A DNA stretch of 16,353 nucleotides from Pseudomonadota bacterium (GTDB taxonomy: Bacteria > Pseudomonadota > Gammaproteobacteria > Burkholderiales > Burkholderiaceae_C), in NCBI GenBank assembly GCA_023435325.1, contig JAEYRT010000075.1, forward strand, positions 1 through 16,353, in the 5' to 3' direction. The position numbers and the translations under genes were made by a program. The notes beneath the pieces are model-generated. The model searched no databases and was not told the DNA's origin. It saw only the letters and a list, made by a program, of their open reading frames with translations. Positions 6,377-14,780 of the stretch are shown in pieces. The number at the start of each line of letters is the position of its first letter. The stretch's first letter is position 1.

Positions 6377-8962
6377 TTAAAAGGAGTCGGGTGTAGCGTG
6401 CATACCGCTGCTGGACGCCTGGCTCGCAGCGCTGCGCTGCAAGGCATTGAGCAGTCCCTGCGGATGGATACATTGCACCAGCAATGCGCCCTGGTTGGCC
6501 TTGATCAGCTCGTTCACCAGCATCTCGTCGCTGGCGGCCATGCTGGGGGCTGCAATGATGTTGTCATGGGTGAAATGGTGTACACCGTGCAGGCCGCTGA
6601 CCAGTACGCCGAGCTTTCTTGCGCCATGCTCCAGCACCACGACTTGGCTTTGCTCGGTCATGCGAGAGCGCTGGCCTGTGAATAGCTCGGCCAGGTCAAA
6701 GACCCAGACGTAACCTGTGACCTGGCCCTGAGCACGGCGTGCCAAGGTCCCCAGGCAATAAGGCAGCCGCCCTGCAGAGACCGGGTTGATGGCTGAAGCC
6801 GGCAGTGCCTCCAGCACGGTTTCGGCACGCAAGGCAAACAGTTGCTTGCCCACGTAGAAAGTCGCCATCTCGATGCCGTTGATGCCGTTGCTGCTGTGAA
6901 TGGCGTGGCTGCTCTGGGACAGGGCGTTGTTGTCGTTTTCCAGCTGGCCGAATGTCTCTATGGAGATGGCAAGCACCTCATCGTCATAGCCATCAGTGGT
7001 TTTGAACTCTCGATAGCCACGCGAAACACTGGCACCCAGGATGCAGTACTGGTTGTGGTGGACTGCAATCACAGCCTTGCTGTGCCCCTTTTCGACCTGC
7101 AGCAACTGCGGGTCAGGCAGCTGCACCTGACTGCCGGGCGGGGCATAAGAATCGGTGCTGGCCAGCACCGTGCCCTGCCGGTTGACATACAAGGCGCGTG
7201 TCTTGGGTTTGCCCACCAGGGAGCTTTGCAGCATGGCCTGTAACTCGGGAATGGCGTTGAAGACAATGGCGATGCCGCCCGCCGTACTGCCTGAAGCATC
7301 CAGCGTGCGGATCGGGGCGTGGTAGACGTAGGTGGCACCTTCGGCTCCCGCTTGCTGGCTGCTCCAAGGACTGACGTGGTAGGCCTGGCTATCGTTGAGT
7401 TGCATGACAGCTTGCACTGTGGCGCTGTCAATGCTTTGCTCCAGCACGCTGCTGCCATCGGCCATTTGCGGATGGCTTGCACACAGAATGCGGCCATGGC
7501 GGTCATACACCATGAGGCGGATATAGACCGTGTACAGGCTGTTGATGTGCTCCAGCACGCGTGTGGCGTGTTCCTGTATCTCTTGGGTGGGATGCCCTTG
7601 GGCATCGGCCTGGGTGATAAGTTCACGCAGTACCGGAGACAGTGCCCACCAGCGGCAATCATTGGCACGTTCATAGAGATTGCGGTCCAGCAGATCAACC
7701 AGCAACTGCGTCAGCGACTGGCTGTCGCGCAAGCCAGCGCTGAGTACGGTGTCGTAGAGATCACGAATGGACTGGGTGAAGACCTGATTGGTGCGTGCAC
7801 CGGTTTCTCCAATTTGCTCCAGCACGGACTTCAGGCGGCTGGAGCCGCCACGCTGCCCCGCAGTCATGACTTGCCCATTCCAGACCACGCGTCGAATGGA
7901 GTCTGCTGCTTTGATGATGTCGTACAACGGTGGGCAAAAGCTTTTCGCATGTGCCAGCAAGCCCTGTGCAACTTCGGGGGGCAGACTGTCTACGCAACGC
8001 ATTATTTTGGTGCCAAAGGCTTGTTCAATCGGGATCATGACCTGGCCTTTCCAGCCGGCAGGCCCCGGATAGCCTTGATATCCGCTGGCCACCACGGTTT
8101 GCACCAAGTAGGTGCGCCCTGAGTGTGTGAACAGCAAGGGTGCACCATCTTGGTTGGTGGGTACCTTGGTGCCCGGGGCAATCCAGTGGCCATCACTGCT
8201 GGCGATGACACAGTCCTGGTCGTTCAGGAGGAGGGCGACGCTGCGCCCTTCGGCTGCGCTGCTTCCGGCAAAAATACCCGCCATTTCCCCCAGGAAGTCA
8301 AACGACAAGCAAAGCATGCCGCAGGGCTGTCCTGTTTTCGGATGTTCCATGCGGTGTGTGTAAAGCAGTGCCTGCTCTTTGTGAGGACGCAGACTGGTGG
8401 AGCGGAAAGTTTCGATATAGCCGCTGCTGTCCAGCGTCTGGGCCAGCACAGGGTCGCGTGTGCCATCCACAGGAGAGGTTTCATCGATCTGTGCGAGGAC
8501 CGTGCCCACGGCATCAATGAGCATGATTTCGTCATAGACGGAATATTTGCGCTGGTACTCGCGCAGACGCTCGATGATGCCGGCCTCCGGATTCAAGCCT
8601 GCCACATAGCTGCACAGTGTCAGGTCAGTGGCCAGAAAACCGACGTCTGCAGTGCGCTCATACAGATTGCGCACTACCGTATCAATGACATGGTGTGCAC
8701 AGGTCGCGATCTCTGACATCACCTGTGTCACAGATTCCGAAACCATGGAATGCACGAGATCTTTTTCCAGGCGCTGGAAGCCTTCGCGTGTTGCCGCCAT
8801 CATGGGCAGCATGCTGTGCGCTTCTTCGGCGCAGTTCATCTTGGCCGAGGATTCGATGAGCCGCCACATGAGATTGAGCTCATGCAAAGAGCGTTCACAT
8901 CGGGTCACATCCCGCATGAAAGGGATGAAGGTATCAATATGGATCTCGTTGTCTCTCGCCAT
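6377..8962 (-). CDS. Duplicated sensor-module protein with C-terminal CheW domain
   Basis: An 861-residue protein with no evident signal peptide or transmembrane helix. Two homologous Cache-like sensory modules follow a helical N-terminus. Module 1 (about 98-317) opens with RNLYERTADVGFLATD and closes with GYQGYPGPAGWKGQVMIPIE; module 2 (about 428-672) opens with RNLYERANDCRWWALS and closes with GYREFKTTDGYDDEVLAISI. Each contains a strand pair around xxxYDxxGxxL-type and SSDGHW/STDSYAPPG sequences. Residues about 695-840 form a CheW-like domain (GIEMATFYVGKQLFALRAE and QVVVLEHGARKLGVLVSGL). CheW couples receptors to CheA, so this protein may bring a cytoplasmic sensory input into the chemotaxis array or a related signalling complex. 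ATG 8962 has AAAGGG seven to twelve bases upstream. Cache folds are usually extracytoplasmic, so a soluble tandem arrangement is notable. Module naming is by eye. Confidence 0.88.
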   Translation of the reverse strand: MARDNEIHIDTFIPFMRDVTRCERSLHELNLMWRLIESSAKMNCAEEAHSMLPMMAATREGFQRLEKDLVHSMVSESVTQVMSEIATCAHHVIDTVVRNLYERTADVGFLATDLTLCSYVAGLNPEAGIIERLREYQRKYSVYDEIMLIDAVGTVLAQIDETSPVDGTRDPVLAQTLDSSGYIETFRSTSLRPHKEQALLYTHRMEHPKTGQPCGMLCLSFDFLGEMAGIFAGSSAAEGRSVALLLNDQDCVIASSDGHWIAPGTKVPTNQDGAPLLFTHSGRTYLVQTVVASGYQGYPGPAGWKGQVMIPIEQAFGTKIMRCVDSLPPEVAQGLLAHAKSFCPPLYDIIKAADSIRRVVWNGQVMTAGQRGGSSRLKSVLEQIGETGARTNQVFTQSIRDLYDTVLSAGLRDSQSLTQLLVDLLDRNLYERANDCRWWALSPVLRELITQADAQGHPTQEIQEHATRVLEHINSLYTVYIRLMVYDRHGRILCASHPQMADGSSVLEQSIDSATVQAVMQLNDSQAYHVSPWSSQQAGAEGATYVYHAPIRTLDASGSTAGGIAIVFNAIPELQAMLQSSLVGKPKTRALYVNRQGTVLASTDSYAPPGSQVQLPDPQLLQVEKGHSKAVIAVHHNQYCILGASVSRGYREFKTTDGYDDEVLAISIETFGQLENDNNALSQSSHAIHSSNGINGIEMATFYVGKQLFALRAETVLEALPASAINPVSAGRLPYCLGTLARRAQGQVTGYVWVFDLAELFTGQRSRMTEQSQVVVLEHGARKLGVLVSGLHGVHHFTHDNIIAAPSMAASDEMLVNELIKANQGALLVQCIHPQGLLNALQRSAASQASSSGMHATPDSF

Positions 8963-9160
8963 GTCAGCCCTTTATTCACCGGGCTGGTTGGTTATAAAAA
9001 GAATCCAGCCCTGTGCATGGCAGAAAGCAAGAGACAGACCAGGGCTTGATATGGGTTAGGCCTGTTCACAGCAAACATTGGGAAATGCTGTGGTGTCTTG
9101 CGGCTGCTTCGCAGCGTTGCCGCAGCGGACCTGGCCGCTTTAGTCTTTAGCGGACGGGCC

Positions 9161-9712
9161 CTAGACGATATCCAGGTTGTGTACACGGATCACACCCGCT
9201 TCCCGATCCTGCAGATAGTGGCGCAGCGTGGTGCTCACGGTACGAAACGCGAGTTCTTCCCAGGGGATGTCCTGCGATGCAAACAGGCGCGCTTCAATGG
9301 TTTCGTGGCCAGGGTTGAGGACTTCGCTGGTCAGGCGTGCGCAATAGAACAAATGCACCTGCGCCACGCGTGGTACGCTGATCACGGAGAAAAGCCGTCC
9401 CATCTCGATATGTGCACCCGCTTCTTCAACCGTTTCACGGGCAGCACCTTCGGTGGTGGTTTCATCGAGTTCCATAAAACCTGCGGGCAGAGTCCACTTG
9501 CCCCATCGCGGTTCGATATTGCGCTTGCACAGCAAGATGCGTCCATCATCGGTCACAGGAATGGTGCCCACCACATTGAGTGGATTCTGGTAGTGCACCA
9601 CGTGACAGCTGGAACAAATGGCACGCAAACGTGTATCTCCGTCAGTGGGAATGGCTTGTTCGGTAGGACTGCCACACTGGTTGCAGAATTTGATCAGGGG
9701 TCGAAAAGTCAT
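9161..9712 (-). CDS. Nudix hydrolase with N-terminal zinc ribbon
   Basis: A 183-residue predicted cytoplasmic pyrophosphohydrolase. The N-terminus has a zinc ribbon with Cys10/Cys13 and Cys33/Cys36 (FCNQCG and ICSSC). The Nudix box at 78-100 follows GX5EX7REUXEEXGU: Gly78, Glu84, Arg92-Glu93, Glu96-Glu97 and Gly99 are all present, so it should bind divalent metal and cleave a nucleoside diphosphate linked to another moiety (NADH, ADP-ribose or FAD are typical for related proteins). The exact substrate cannot be told. ATG 9712 is preferred, giving the usual MTFRPLIKFCNQCG start; a GTG at 9727 lies immediately after the stop of the upstream FAH gene. The close spacing indicates one transcript with that gene. 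No clear terminator follows; a weak CACAGCA / TGCTGTG hairpin lies at 9067-9092. Confidence 0.93.
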   Translation of the reverse strand: MTFRPLIKFCNQCGSPTEQAIPTDGDTRLRAICSSCHVVHYQNPLNVVGTIPVTDDGRILLCKRNIEPRWGKWTLPAGFMELDETTTEGAARETVEEAGAHIEMGRLFSVISVPRVAQVHLFYCARLTSEVLNPGHETIEARLFASQDIPWEELAFRTVSTTLRHYLQDREAGVIRVHNLDIV

Positions 9713-9727
9713 GGGTTCCCGCAGCAC

Positions 9728-10426
9728 TCAGGCAGTAATTTCCACACGCAGGGTGCCCAGGCCGCTGATGCCACCTTCCAGCACGTCTCCTGCAGCCACC
9801 GCTCCCACACCTTCGGGGGTGCCTGTCATGATCAGATCGCCCGGCTGCAACTCCCAGGCCTGCGACAGGTGCTCAATGATTTCTGCAATGTTCCAGATCA
9901 GCTGGTGGATATAGCTGCGTTGGCGATCCTGCCCGTTCACCTGCAGCCAGATTTCCGCCTGGCTGATGTTGCCTGCCTGCGCTGCTGGTGTGATGGCGCT
10001 CATGGGGGCACTGAATTCAAAACCTTTGCCGATACACCAGGGACGGCCTTGCTTTTTCATTTCGCCCTGCAAGTCACGGCGTGTCATGTCCAGGCCGACC
10101 GCGTAGCCCCACACGTGTTCCATGGCCTGTGAGGCCGGAATGTTCTTGCCCCCTTTGCCGATGGCCACCACCAACTCGATTTCGTGGTGCAAATTGCTCG
10201 TGAGTGCGGGGTAGGGCATGCGCAGTGTGCTGCCATCTGCTCCCGCCAGCAGGGCATCTGCGGGCTTCAAAAAGAAAAACGGTGCTTCGCGGCCGGTGAA
10301 ACCCATCTCCTTGGCGTGTTCGACATAGTTGCGGCCGACACAATAAATCCGGTGAACGGGAAACTGCTCAGCTTGACCGGCGACGGGAACCGAGGCTTGA
10401 ACAGGCGGCGTAAACACAAAACGCAT
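9728..10426 (-). CDS. Fumarylacetoacetate hydrolase family protein
   Basis: A 232-residue enzyme of the FAH superfamily, which cleaves or isomerises acylpyruvate-type compounds with a bound Mg/Mn ion (fumarylpyruvate hydrolase, acylpyruvase, oxaloacetate decarboxylase and related activities). Seen: the entry motif HRIYCVGRNYVEHAKEMGF (25-43), FFLKPADAL, metal ligands in HHEIELV (Glu82 and Glu84) and Asp113 in GLDMTRRDLQ, and the closing TGTPEGVGAV (201-210). ATG 10426, giving MRFVFTPPVQ, is chosen over an upstream in-frame start at 10495 because that would overlap the divergent promoter region and add a Cys-rich leader unlike the family. It is the first gene of a unit with the Nudix gene and is divergent from pgeF, with 85 bases between starts. 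A specific substrate cannot be assigned. Confidence 0.93.
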   Translation of the reverse strand: MRFVFTPPVQASVPVAGQAEQFPVHRIYCVGRNYVEHAKEMGFTGREAPFFFLKPADALLAGADGSTLRMPYPALTSNLHHEIELVVAIGKGGKNIPASQAMEHVWGYAVGLDMTRRDLQGEMKKQGRPWCIGKGFEFSAPMSAITPAAQAGNISQAEIWLQVNGQDRQRSYIHQLIWNIAEIIEHLSQAWELQPGDLIMTGTPEGVGAVAAGDVLEGGISGLGTLRVEITA

Positions 10427-10511
10427 GGCACATCTCAGGCAAGTAATGAAGGTGCAAAGTGTGCCATGAGTCTGCTGTTCGGCAGGTGCTTGCACGGGTT
10501 ATGCTGCGGTT

Positions 10512-11363
10512 GTGACTGATACCCAAAACATCTTGCAGCACTGGCTGCAGCCACAGTGGCCTGCAGTGGACGGTGTACATGCGTTATTTACGACGCGTTA
10601 TGGGGGCTGCAGTGCGGCGCCTTTCGACACCATGAACCTGGGCGACCATGTGCGGGATGATCCGCTGCACGTCGCCAGAAATCGTGCGCGCTTGCAGGCC
10701 GTCATCAGCGAGATGACAGGCCAGCAGGCCCAGCCCGTCTTCATGCAGCAGGTCCATGGCTGCGAAGTGCAGTCGCTGCAAGCCACTGCTGTGCATGGCC
10801 AGGCATTTGATGCGGCGGTCACCACGACAGCTGATGTGGTCTGCACCGTGATGGTGGCGGATTGCCTGCCCGTTCTATTCGCGCATCGCAGCGGAAAGGC
10901 CGTGGCAGCAGCGCATGCTGGCTGGCGCGGTCTGGTCGGGCAAGCGGGTTACGGGATATTGGAAGCCACATGGCAGGCCCTGGCGCAGCAGCTTGGGCGG
11001 GCGCCCGATGTGCAACTGGCAGCGGAGACGCAAGCATGGTTGGGGCCATGCATTGGTCCGCAAGCTTTTGAAGTGGGAGCTGAGGTACGTGCCGCCTTCG
11101 TTGAAGCAAAACCTGAGGCAGCCCGGGCTTTCGCAGCCCACCCTGACCGCTGCGACAAATGGTTGGCCAATCTACCTATGCTGGCACGCCAGCGTTTGCA
11201 TGCACTGGGGTTGGTGCATATCTATGGCAATGACGCGAGCGCACCGTGGTGCACCGTGCGCAATGCCTCACAGTTTTTCTCGCATCGGCGCGACGCTGCT
11301 GTCCTGGGCAGTACGGGGCGCATGGCTGCTTGCATCTGGATGGGCGGCGGAAGCCGGCCGTGA
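10512..11363 (+). CDS. pgeF: Peptidoglycan editing factor PgeF (YfiH, laccase-domain family)
   Basis: A 283-residue protein of the Cu-oxidase_4/YfiH family. Family members were once called polyphenol oxidases and are linked in E. coli to removal of mis-incorporated peptidoglycan residues, with purine nucleoside phosphorylase/deaminase activity also reported. The metal-binding triad is visible: His82 in QQVHG, Cys118 in ADCLP and His135 in HAGWRG, plus GPCIGPQAFEVG (178-189) and the C-terminal FFSHRRD motif. GTG 10512 is the start in frame with the family N-terminus (GVHALFTTRYGG at 21-32); the ribosome-binding site is weak. pgeF upstream of phaC is a familiar order in Burkholderiales. Its last 96 bases overlap antisense with the small membrane protein gene. 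Confidence 0.93.
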   Translation: MTDTQNILQHWLQPQWPAVDGVHALFTTRYGGCSAAPFDTMNLGDHVRDDPLHVARNRARLQAVISEMTGQQAQPVFMQQVHGCEVQSLQATAVHGQAFDAAVTTTADVVCTVMVADCLPVLFAHRSGKAVAAAHAGWRGLVGQAGYGILEATWQALAQQLGRAPDVQLAAETQAWLGPCIGPQAFEVGAEVRAAFVEAKPEAARAFAAHPDRCDKWLANLPMLARQRLHALGLVHIYGNDASAPWCTVRNASQFFSHRRDAAVLGSTGRMAACIWMGGGSRP

Positions 11364-11597
11364 CCCGGTCTGAAGGGCCTGCGCTTCTTCATAGGCACGT
11401 TGCTCTGCTTCACGTCGCGCCTTGAGGCGACGCTTGCGCTCAGGGGTGGCAAGGATGTAGACCACGATACTCATGGGCAGCAGGCCATACAGAACAAAGG
11501 TCATGATGGCACCCAAAGCCGTACCCTGGGGGCTGAACCCCTCCGCCAGAGCCATCATCAAGGTCACGTAAAACCAGGCAATTACGATCAAATACAT
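11268..11597 (-). CDS. Small two-helix membrane protein, overlaps pgeF antisense
   Basis: A 109-residue hypothetical protein. Two hydrophobic segments are clear: about 2-20 (YLIVIAWFYVTLMMALAEG) and about 28-48 (LGAIMTFVLYGLLPMSIVVYI). They are followed by a basic stretch PERKRRLKARREAEQRAYEE and a low-complexity Ala/Ser/Pro tail ending APMREKL. By the positive-inside rule the basic tail should be cytoplasmic. ATG 11597 has GGAG just upstream, and the frame continues to 11786 but with no membrane-protein character there. I recall similar short proteins next to pgeF in Burkholderiales, which supports a real gene; no function is known. Its last 32 codons lie antisense to the 3' end of pgeF. Confidence 0.75.
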   Translation of the reverse strand: MYLIVIAWFYVTLMMALAEGFSPQGTALGAIMTFVLYGLLPMSIVVYILATPERKRRLKARREAEQRAYEEAQALQTGSRPASAAHPDASSHAPRTAQDSSVAPMREKL

Positions 11598-11788
11598 GAC
11601 TCCACTGTGCCTGATTTGCAGCAGCCTAGGGAGATCTTGGCCTTGATGCGAGTCAATGTGCTCGATTTTTGCTTGTTTGGGCTGGTATCTGGATCGGGCA
11701 TTGATTGCCTCAAATCCAGGGCTGGACAACAATCTCTGCAATAACGCTGCCGGTGTGCTGCTGGCACTGACCATAAAGGATGACAAAC
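11598..11788. promoter_or_regulatory. Divergent upstream region of phaC and the small membrane gene
   Basis: These 191 bases separate two divergent genes and must hold the promoter for the pha operon. A weak sigma-70-like pair is TTGCCT (11705-11710) and AACAAT (11728-11733), 17 bases apart. The phaC ribosome-binding site AAGGA lies at 11776-11780. No strong operator dyad is evident. Confidence 0.35.
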
Positions 11789-13483
11789 ATGAGTTCAGAG
11801 GGACAGTGGGATTCCAATATCCAGCAGTTTCAGCAGTTTTTTACGGAGCAGTGGGCCAGGGCACTGACGTCGTTTTCAACTTCCACGCCCGCCAATGCGG
11901 GACCTGCTGCCATTCAGCTGGATGCAAGCAAACTACAGTCCTTGCAGCAGGAATATGTGCAGGAAGCAGCCAAACTTTGGAGCAATGGTCTGAAAGCCTC
12001 TGTTCCCATCCAAGACAAGCGTTTCGGTGCCACTCCCTGGCAAAGCAATCCCGTAGCGGCACTGACGGCCTCCAGTTATCTGCTCAATGCCAAAGCCTTG
12101 ATGGGTATGGCCGAGGCGGTGCAGGCCGATGAGAAAACGCGCCAGCGTATACGGTTTGCAGTGGAGCAATGGGTGGCGGCCATGTCGCCCAGCAACTATC
12201 TGGCGCTGAACCCTGAAGCACAGCAAAAAGCGATTGACACCCAGGGCGAGAGCCTGGCCAAAGGCATTCAGAATCTGCTGCACGACATGCAGCAAGGCCA
12301 TGTTTCCATGACCGATGAAAGCGTGTTTGAAGTGGGGCGAAACGTAGCCACGACCGAAGGGGCCGTGGTCTATGAGAACGCGCTTTTCCAGCTCATCGAA
12401 TACCGGCCTCTCACAGCCAAGGTGCATGAACGTCCATTTTTGATGGTGCCGCCCTGTATCAACAAGTACTACATCCTGGATTTACAGCCGGAAAACTCCC
12501 TCATTCGATATGCCGTCAGCCAGGGACATCGCACGTTTGTGGTGAGCTGGCGCAATCCCGATGCTTCCCTGGGGCATCTGACCTGGGATGACTACATAGA
12601 AGAGGCCGTCATACGCGCGATTGAAGTGGTGCGGGACATCGGTGGGGCAGCACAGATCAACACCCTCGGATTTTGCGTTGGAGGCACCATGTTGACCGCG
12701 GCGCTGGCTGTGCTGGCGGCACGCGAAGTGTATCCCGTGGCCAGTGCCACCTTGCTGACCACATTGGTGGACTTCAGCGACACAGGGGTGCTGGATGTCT
12801 TTATTGATGAAGCCTTTGTTCAGATGCGCGAGCTGCAAATGGGCAAGGGCGGCCTGCTCAAGGGACAGGAACTGGCCTCGACCTTCAGCTTCCTGCGTCC
12901 CAACGATCTGGTGTGGAATTACGTGGTGGGCAACTATCTCAAGGGTGAAACCCCACCGCCCTTTGACCTGCTGTACTGGAACAGCGACGCGACCAATCTG
13001 CCCGGCCCCTGGTATGCCTGGTACCTGCGCAATATGTACCTGGAAAACAATATGGTGCAAGCGGGCAAACTCACGGTGTGCGGAGAAACGCTGGACCTGG
13101 GGCGGATCGATGTGCCGCTGTACATCTATGGTTCGCGCGAAGATCACATTGTGCCGATCAACGCCTCGTATGCCGCAACCCAGGCATTGCCCGGTGAAAA
13201 ACGCTTCGTCATGGGCGCTTCCGGACATATTGCGGGCGTTATCAATCCCCCGGCCAAAAACAAGCGCAGCCACTGGATTCGTGAAGACGGGGCGTTGCCA
13301 GCCAGCCATGCCGAATGGCTGAGCGGGGCCCAGGAACATCCTGGCAGTTGGTGGACCGACTGGGCACAATGGTTGCATCAGCATGCTGGCAGGCAGGTGG
13401 CAGCACCCAAGCGTTATGGCAAGGGAAACACCTACAAGGCCATTGAACCGGCACCGGGGCGCTATGTGAAACAAAAAGCCTGA
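11789..13483 (+). CDS. phaC: Class I poly(3-hydroxyalkanoate) synthase
   Basis: A 564-residue PHA synthase that polymerises (R)-3-hydroxyacyl-CoA (mainly 3-hydroxybutyryl-CoA) on the surface of PHB granules. Numbered from the chosen start, the lipase-box-like GFCVGG holds the nucleophile Cys296; Asp452 in REDHIVPI and His480 in SGHIAGVINP complete the triad. Further family landmarks are PPCINKYYILDL, FVVSWRNPD, and PGPWYAWYLRNMYLEN. Length fits class I enzymes (about 560-590 residues), and a phaE or phaR subunit gene is absent. ATG 11789 is chosen because AAGGA sits eight bases upstream; the ATG at 11780 overlaps that ribosome-binding site. First gene of phaCAB, 95 bases before phaA. Confidence 0.97.
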   Translation: MSSEGQWDSNIQQFQQFFTEQWARALTSFSTSTPANAGPAAIQLDASKLQSLQQEYVQEAAKLWSNGLKASVPIQDKRFGATPWQSNPVAALTASSYLLNAKALMGMAEAVQADEKTRQRIRFAVEQWVAAMSPSNYLALNPEAQQKAIDTQGESLAKGIQNLLHDMQQGHVSMTDESVFEVGRNVATTEGAVVYENALFQLIEYRPLTAKVHERPFLMVPPCINKYYILDLQPENSLIRYAVSQGHRTFVVSWRNPDASLGHLTWDDYIEEAVIRAIEVVRDIGGAAQINTLGFCVGGTMLTAALAVLAAREVYPVASATLLTTLVDFSDTGVLDVFIDEAFVQMRELQMGKGGLLKGQELASTFSFLRPNDLVWNYVVGNYLKGETPPPFDLLYWNSDATNLPGPWYAWYLRNMYLENNMVQAGKLTVCGETLDLGRIDVPLYIYGSREDHIVPINASYAATQALPGEKRFVMGASGHIAGVINPPAKNKRSHWIREDGALPASHAEWLSGAQEHPGSWWTDWAQWLHQHAGRQVAAPKRYGKGNTYKAIEPAPGRYVKQKA

Positions 13484-13525
13484 TGACTTTTCATACCAAG
13501 GTCACGGGCAGACGCTAGCATGTAG

Positions 13526-13540
13526 TGCTGCGCTGCAGCA
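13526..13540. promoter_or_regulatory. Candidate PhaR-type operator between phaC and phaA
   Basis: TGCTGC-GCT-GCAGCA is a perfect 6-bp inverted repeat with a 3-base centre. It contains CTGC-N3-GCAG, the form I recall for the binding site of the PHB regulator PhaR in Rhodobacter. It lies 39-53 bases before the phaA start. As RNA it would also form a short hairpin without a T tract. Binding by a local PhaR is inference; phaR is not in the window. Confidence 0.4.
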
Positions 13541-13578
13541 TTCAAAGATCAGCAATTGCATTACAACAGGGAGTCAAT

Positions 13579-14760
13579 ATGGAAGACATCGTCATCGTTT
13601 CGGCTGTTCGCACCGCCGTGGGCAAGTTCGGGGGAACTCTGGCCAAAGTGCCAGCAGTGGATCTGGGGGCAACCGTCATCAAAGAAGCTTTGAACCGCGC
13701 GCAGGTGCCGCTGGACCAGGTAGGTGAAGTCATCATGGGTCAGGTACTGACTGCAGGCGTGGGCCAAAACCCGGCGCGCCAGGCCATGATGAAGGCCGGA
13801 GTGGCCAAGGAAACCCCGGCACTAACCATCAATGCAGTGTGTGGCTCCGGTCTGAAGGCCGTGATGCTGGCTGCCCAGGCCGTGGCGACCGGCGACAGCG
13901 AAATCGTGGTGGCCGGTGGCCAGGAGAACATGAGCCTGTCGCCCCACGTACTGCAAGGTTCGCGCGAAGGCCAGCGCATGGGTGACTGGAAGATGCAGGA
14001 CACCATGATCGTCGACGGCTTGTGGGACGTATACAACCAATACCACATGGGCATCACGGCTGAAAACGTGGCCCGGGAAAACGAGATTTCGCGTGCCCAG
14101 CAAGACGAACTGGCCATTGGCAGCCAGCAAAAAGCTGCTGCAGCGCAGGACGCGGGCAAGTTCAAGGATGAAATCGTGCCCGTGCTCATCCCTCAGCGCA
14201 AAGGCGAACCTGTGGTGTTTGATGCCGACGAATACATCAACCGCAAGACCAACCTGGACGCGCTGTCGGGCCTGAAGCCTGCGTTCGACAAGAGCGGCAG
14301 CGTGACAGCGGGCAATGCCTCGGGCATTAACGATGGTGCAGCCGCAGTGGTGGTGATGAGTGGCAGCAAGGCCGCAGCCCTGGGCTTGCAGCCGCTTGCC
14401 CGGATCAAGGCTTATGCCACCAGTGGTCTGGACCCCGCCACCATGGGCATGGGCCCTGTTTTTGCTACACGCAAGACGCTGGAGCGTGCAGGCTGGCAAG
14501 TGGGTGATGTTGACCTGTTCGAACTCAACGAGGCCTTTGCTGCCCAGGCTTGCGCGGTCAACAAAGTGCTCGGTATTGATGCGGCCAAGGTCAATGTCAA
14601 TGGTGGCGCGATTGCCATCGGTCACCCCATTGGTGCATCGGGTTGCCGTGTGCTGGTGACCTTGCTGCACGAAATGCAGCGCCGTGACGCCAAGAAAGGC
14701 GTGGCGGCCTTGTGCATCGGTGGTGGCATGGGCGTGGCGCTGGCCGTGGAACGCCCTTGA
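13579..14760 (+). CDS. phaA: Acetyl-CoA acetyltransferase (beta-ketothiolase)
   Basis: A 393-residue biosynthetic thiolase that condenses two acetyl-CoA to acetoacetyl-CoA, the first step of PHB synthesis. All catalytic elements are present: acyl-accepting Cys88 in NAVCGSGLKAV, His349 in GHPIGASG, and proton-donor Cys379 in CIGGGMGVAL, plus NEAFAAQA. The length equals that of the Zoogloea and Cupriavidus enzymes (about 393). ATG 13579 follows GGGAG at a good distance; upstream in-frame codons back to 13525 give no family sequence and overlap the candidate PhaR site. Second gene of the operon; a 123-base gap with two inverted repeats separates it from phaB. Confidence 0.97.
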   Translation: MEDIVIVSAVRTAVGKFGGTLAKVPAVDLGATVIKEALNRAQVPLDQVGEVIMGQVLTAGVGQNPARQAMMKAGVAKETPALTINAVCGSGLKAVMLAAQAVATGDSEIVVAGGQENMSLSPHVLQGSREGQRMGDWKMQDTMIVDGLWDVYNQYHMGITAENVARENEISRAQQDELAIGSQQKAAAAQDAGKFKDEIVPVLIPQRKGEPVVFDADEYINRKTNLDALSGLKPAFDKSGSVTAGNASGINDGAAAVVVMSGSKAAALGLQPLARIKAYATSGLDPATMGMGPVFATRKTLERAGWQVGDVDLFELNEAFAAQACAVNKVLGIDAAKVNVNGGAIAIGHPIGASGCRVLVTLLHEMQRRDAKKGVAALCIGGGMGVALAVERP

Positions 14761-14780
14761 GCTTGAAATGAATCAGTGCA

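Noticed and set aside
9067..9092. Terminator after the Nudix gene (CACAGCA / TGCTGTG)
   Set aside because: The stem is short with a 12-base loop and no T tract on the minus strand, and it lies about 70 bases past the stop.
10454..10466. Sigma-54 promoter TGGCAC...TTGC upstream of the FAH gene (minus strand)
   Set aside because: The GG to GC gap is 8 bases instead of 10, which sigma-54 does not tolerate.
12482..13474. 330-codon minus-strand frame opposite phaC
   Set aside because: Shadow frame of phaC with no ribosome-binding site or family similarity; the same applies to the long minus-strand frames opposite phaA (13822-14670) and phaB (14800-15618).
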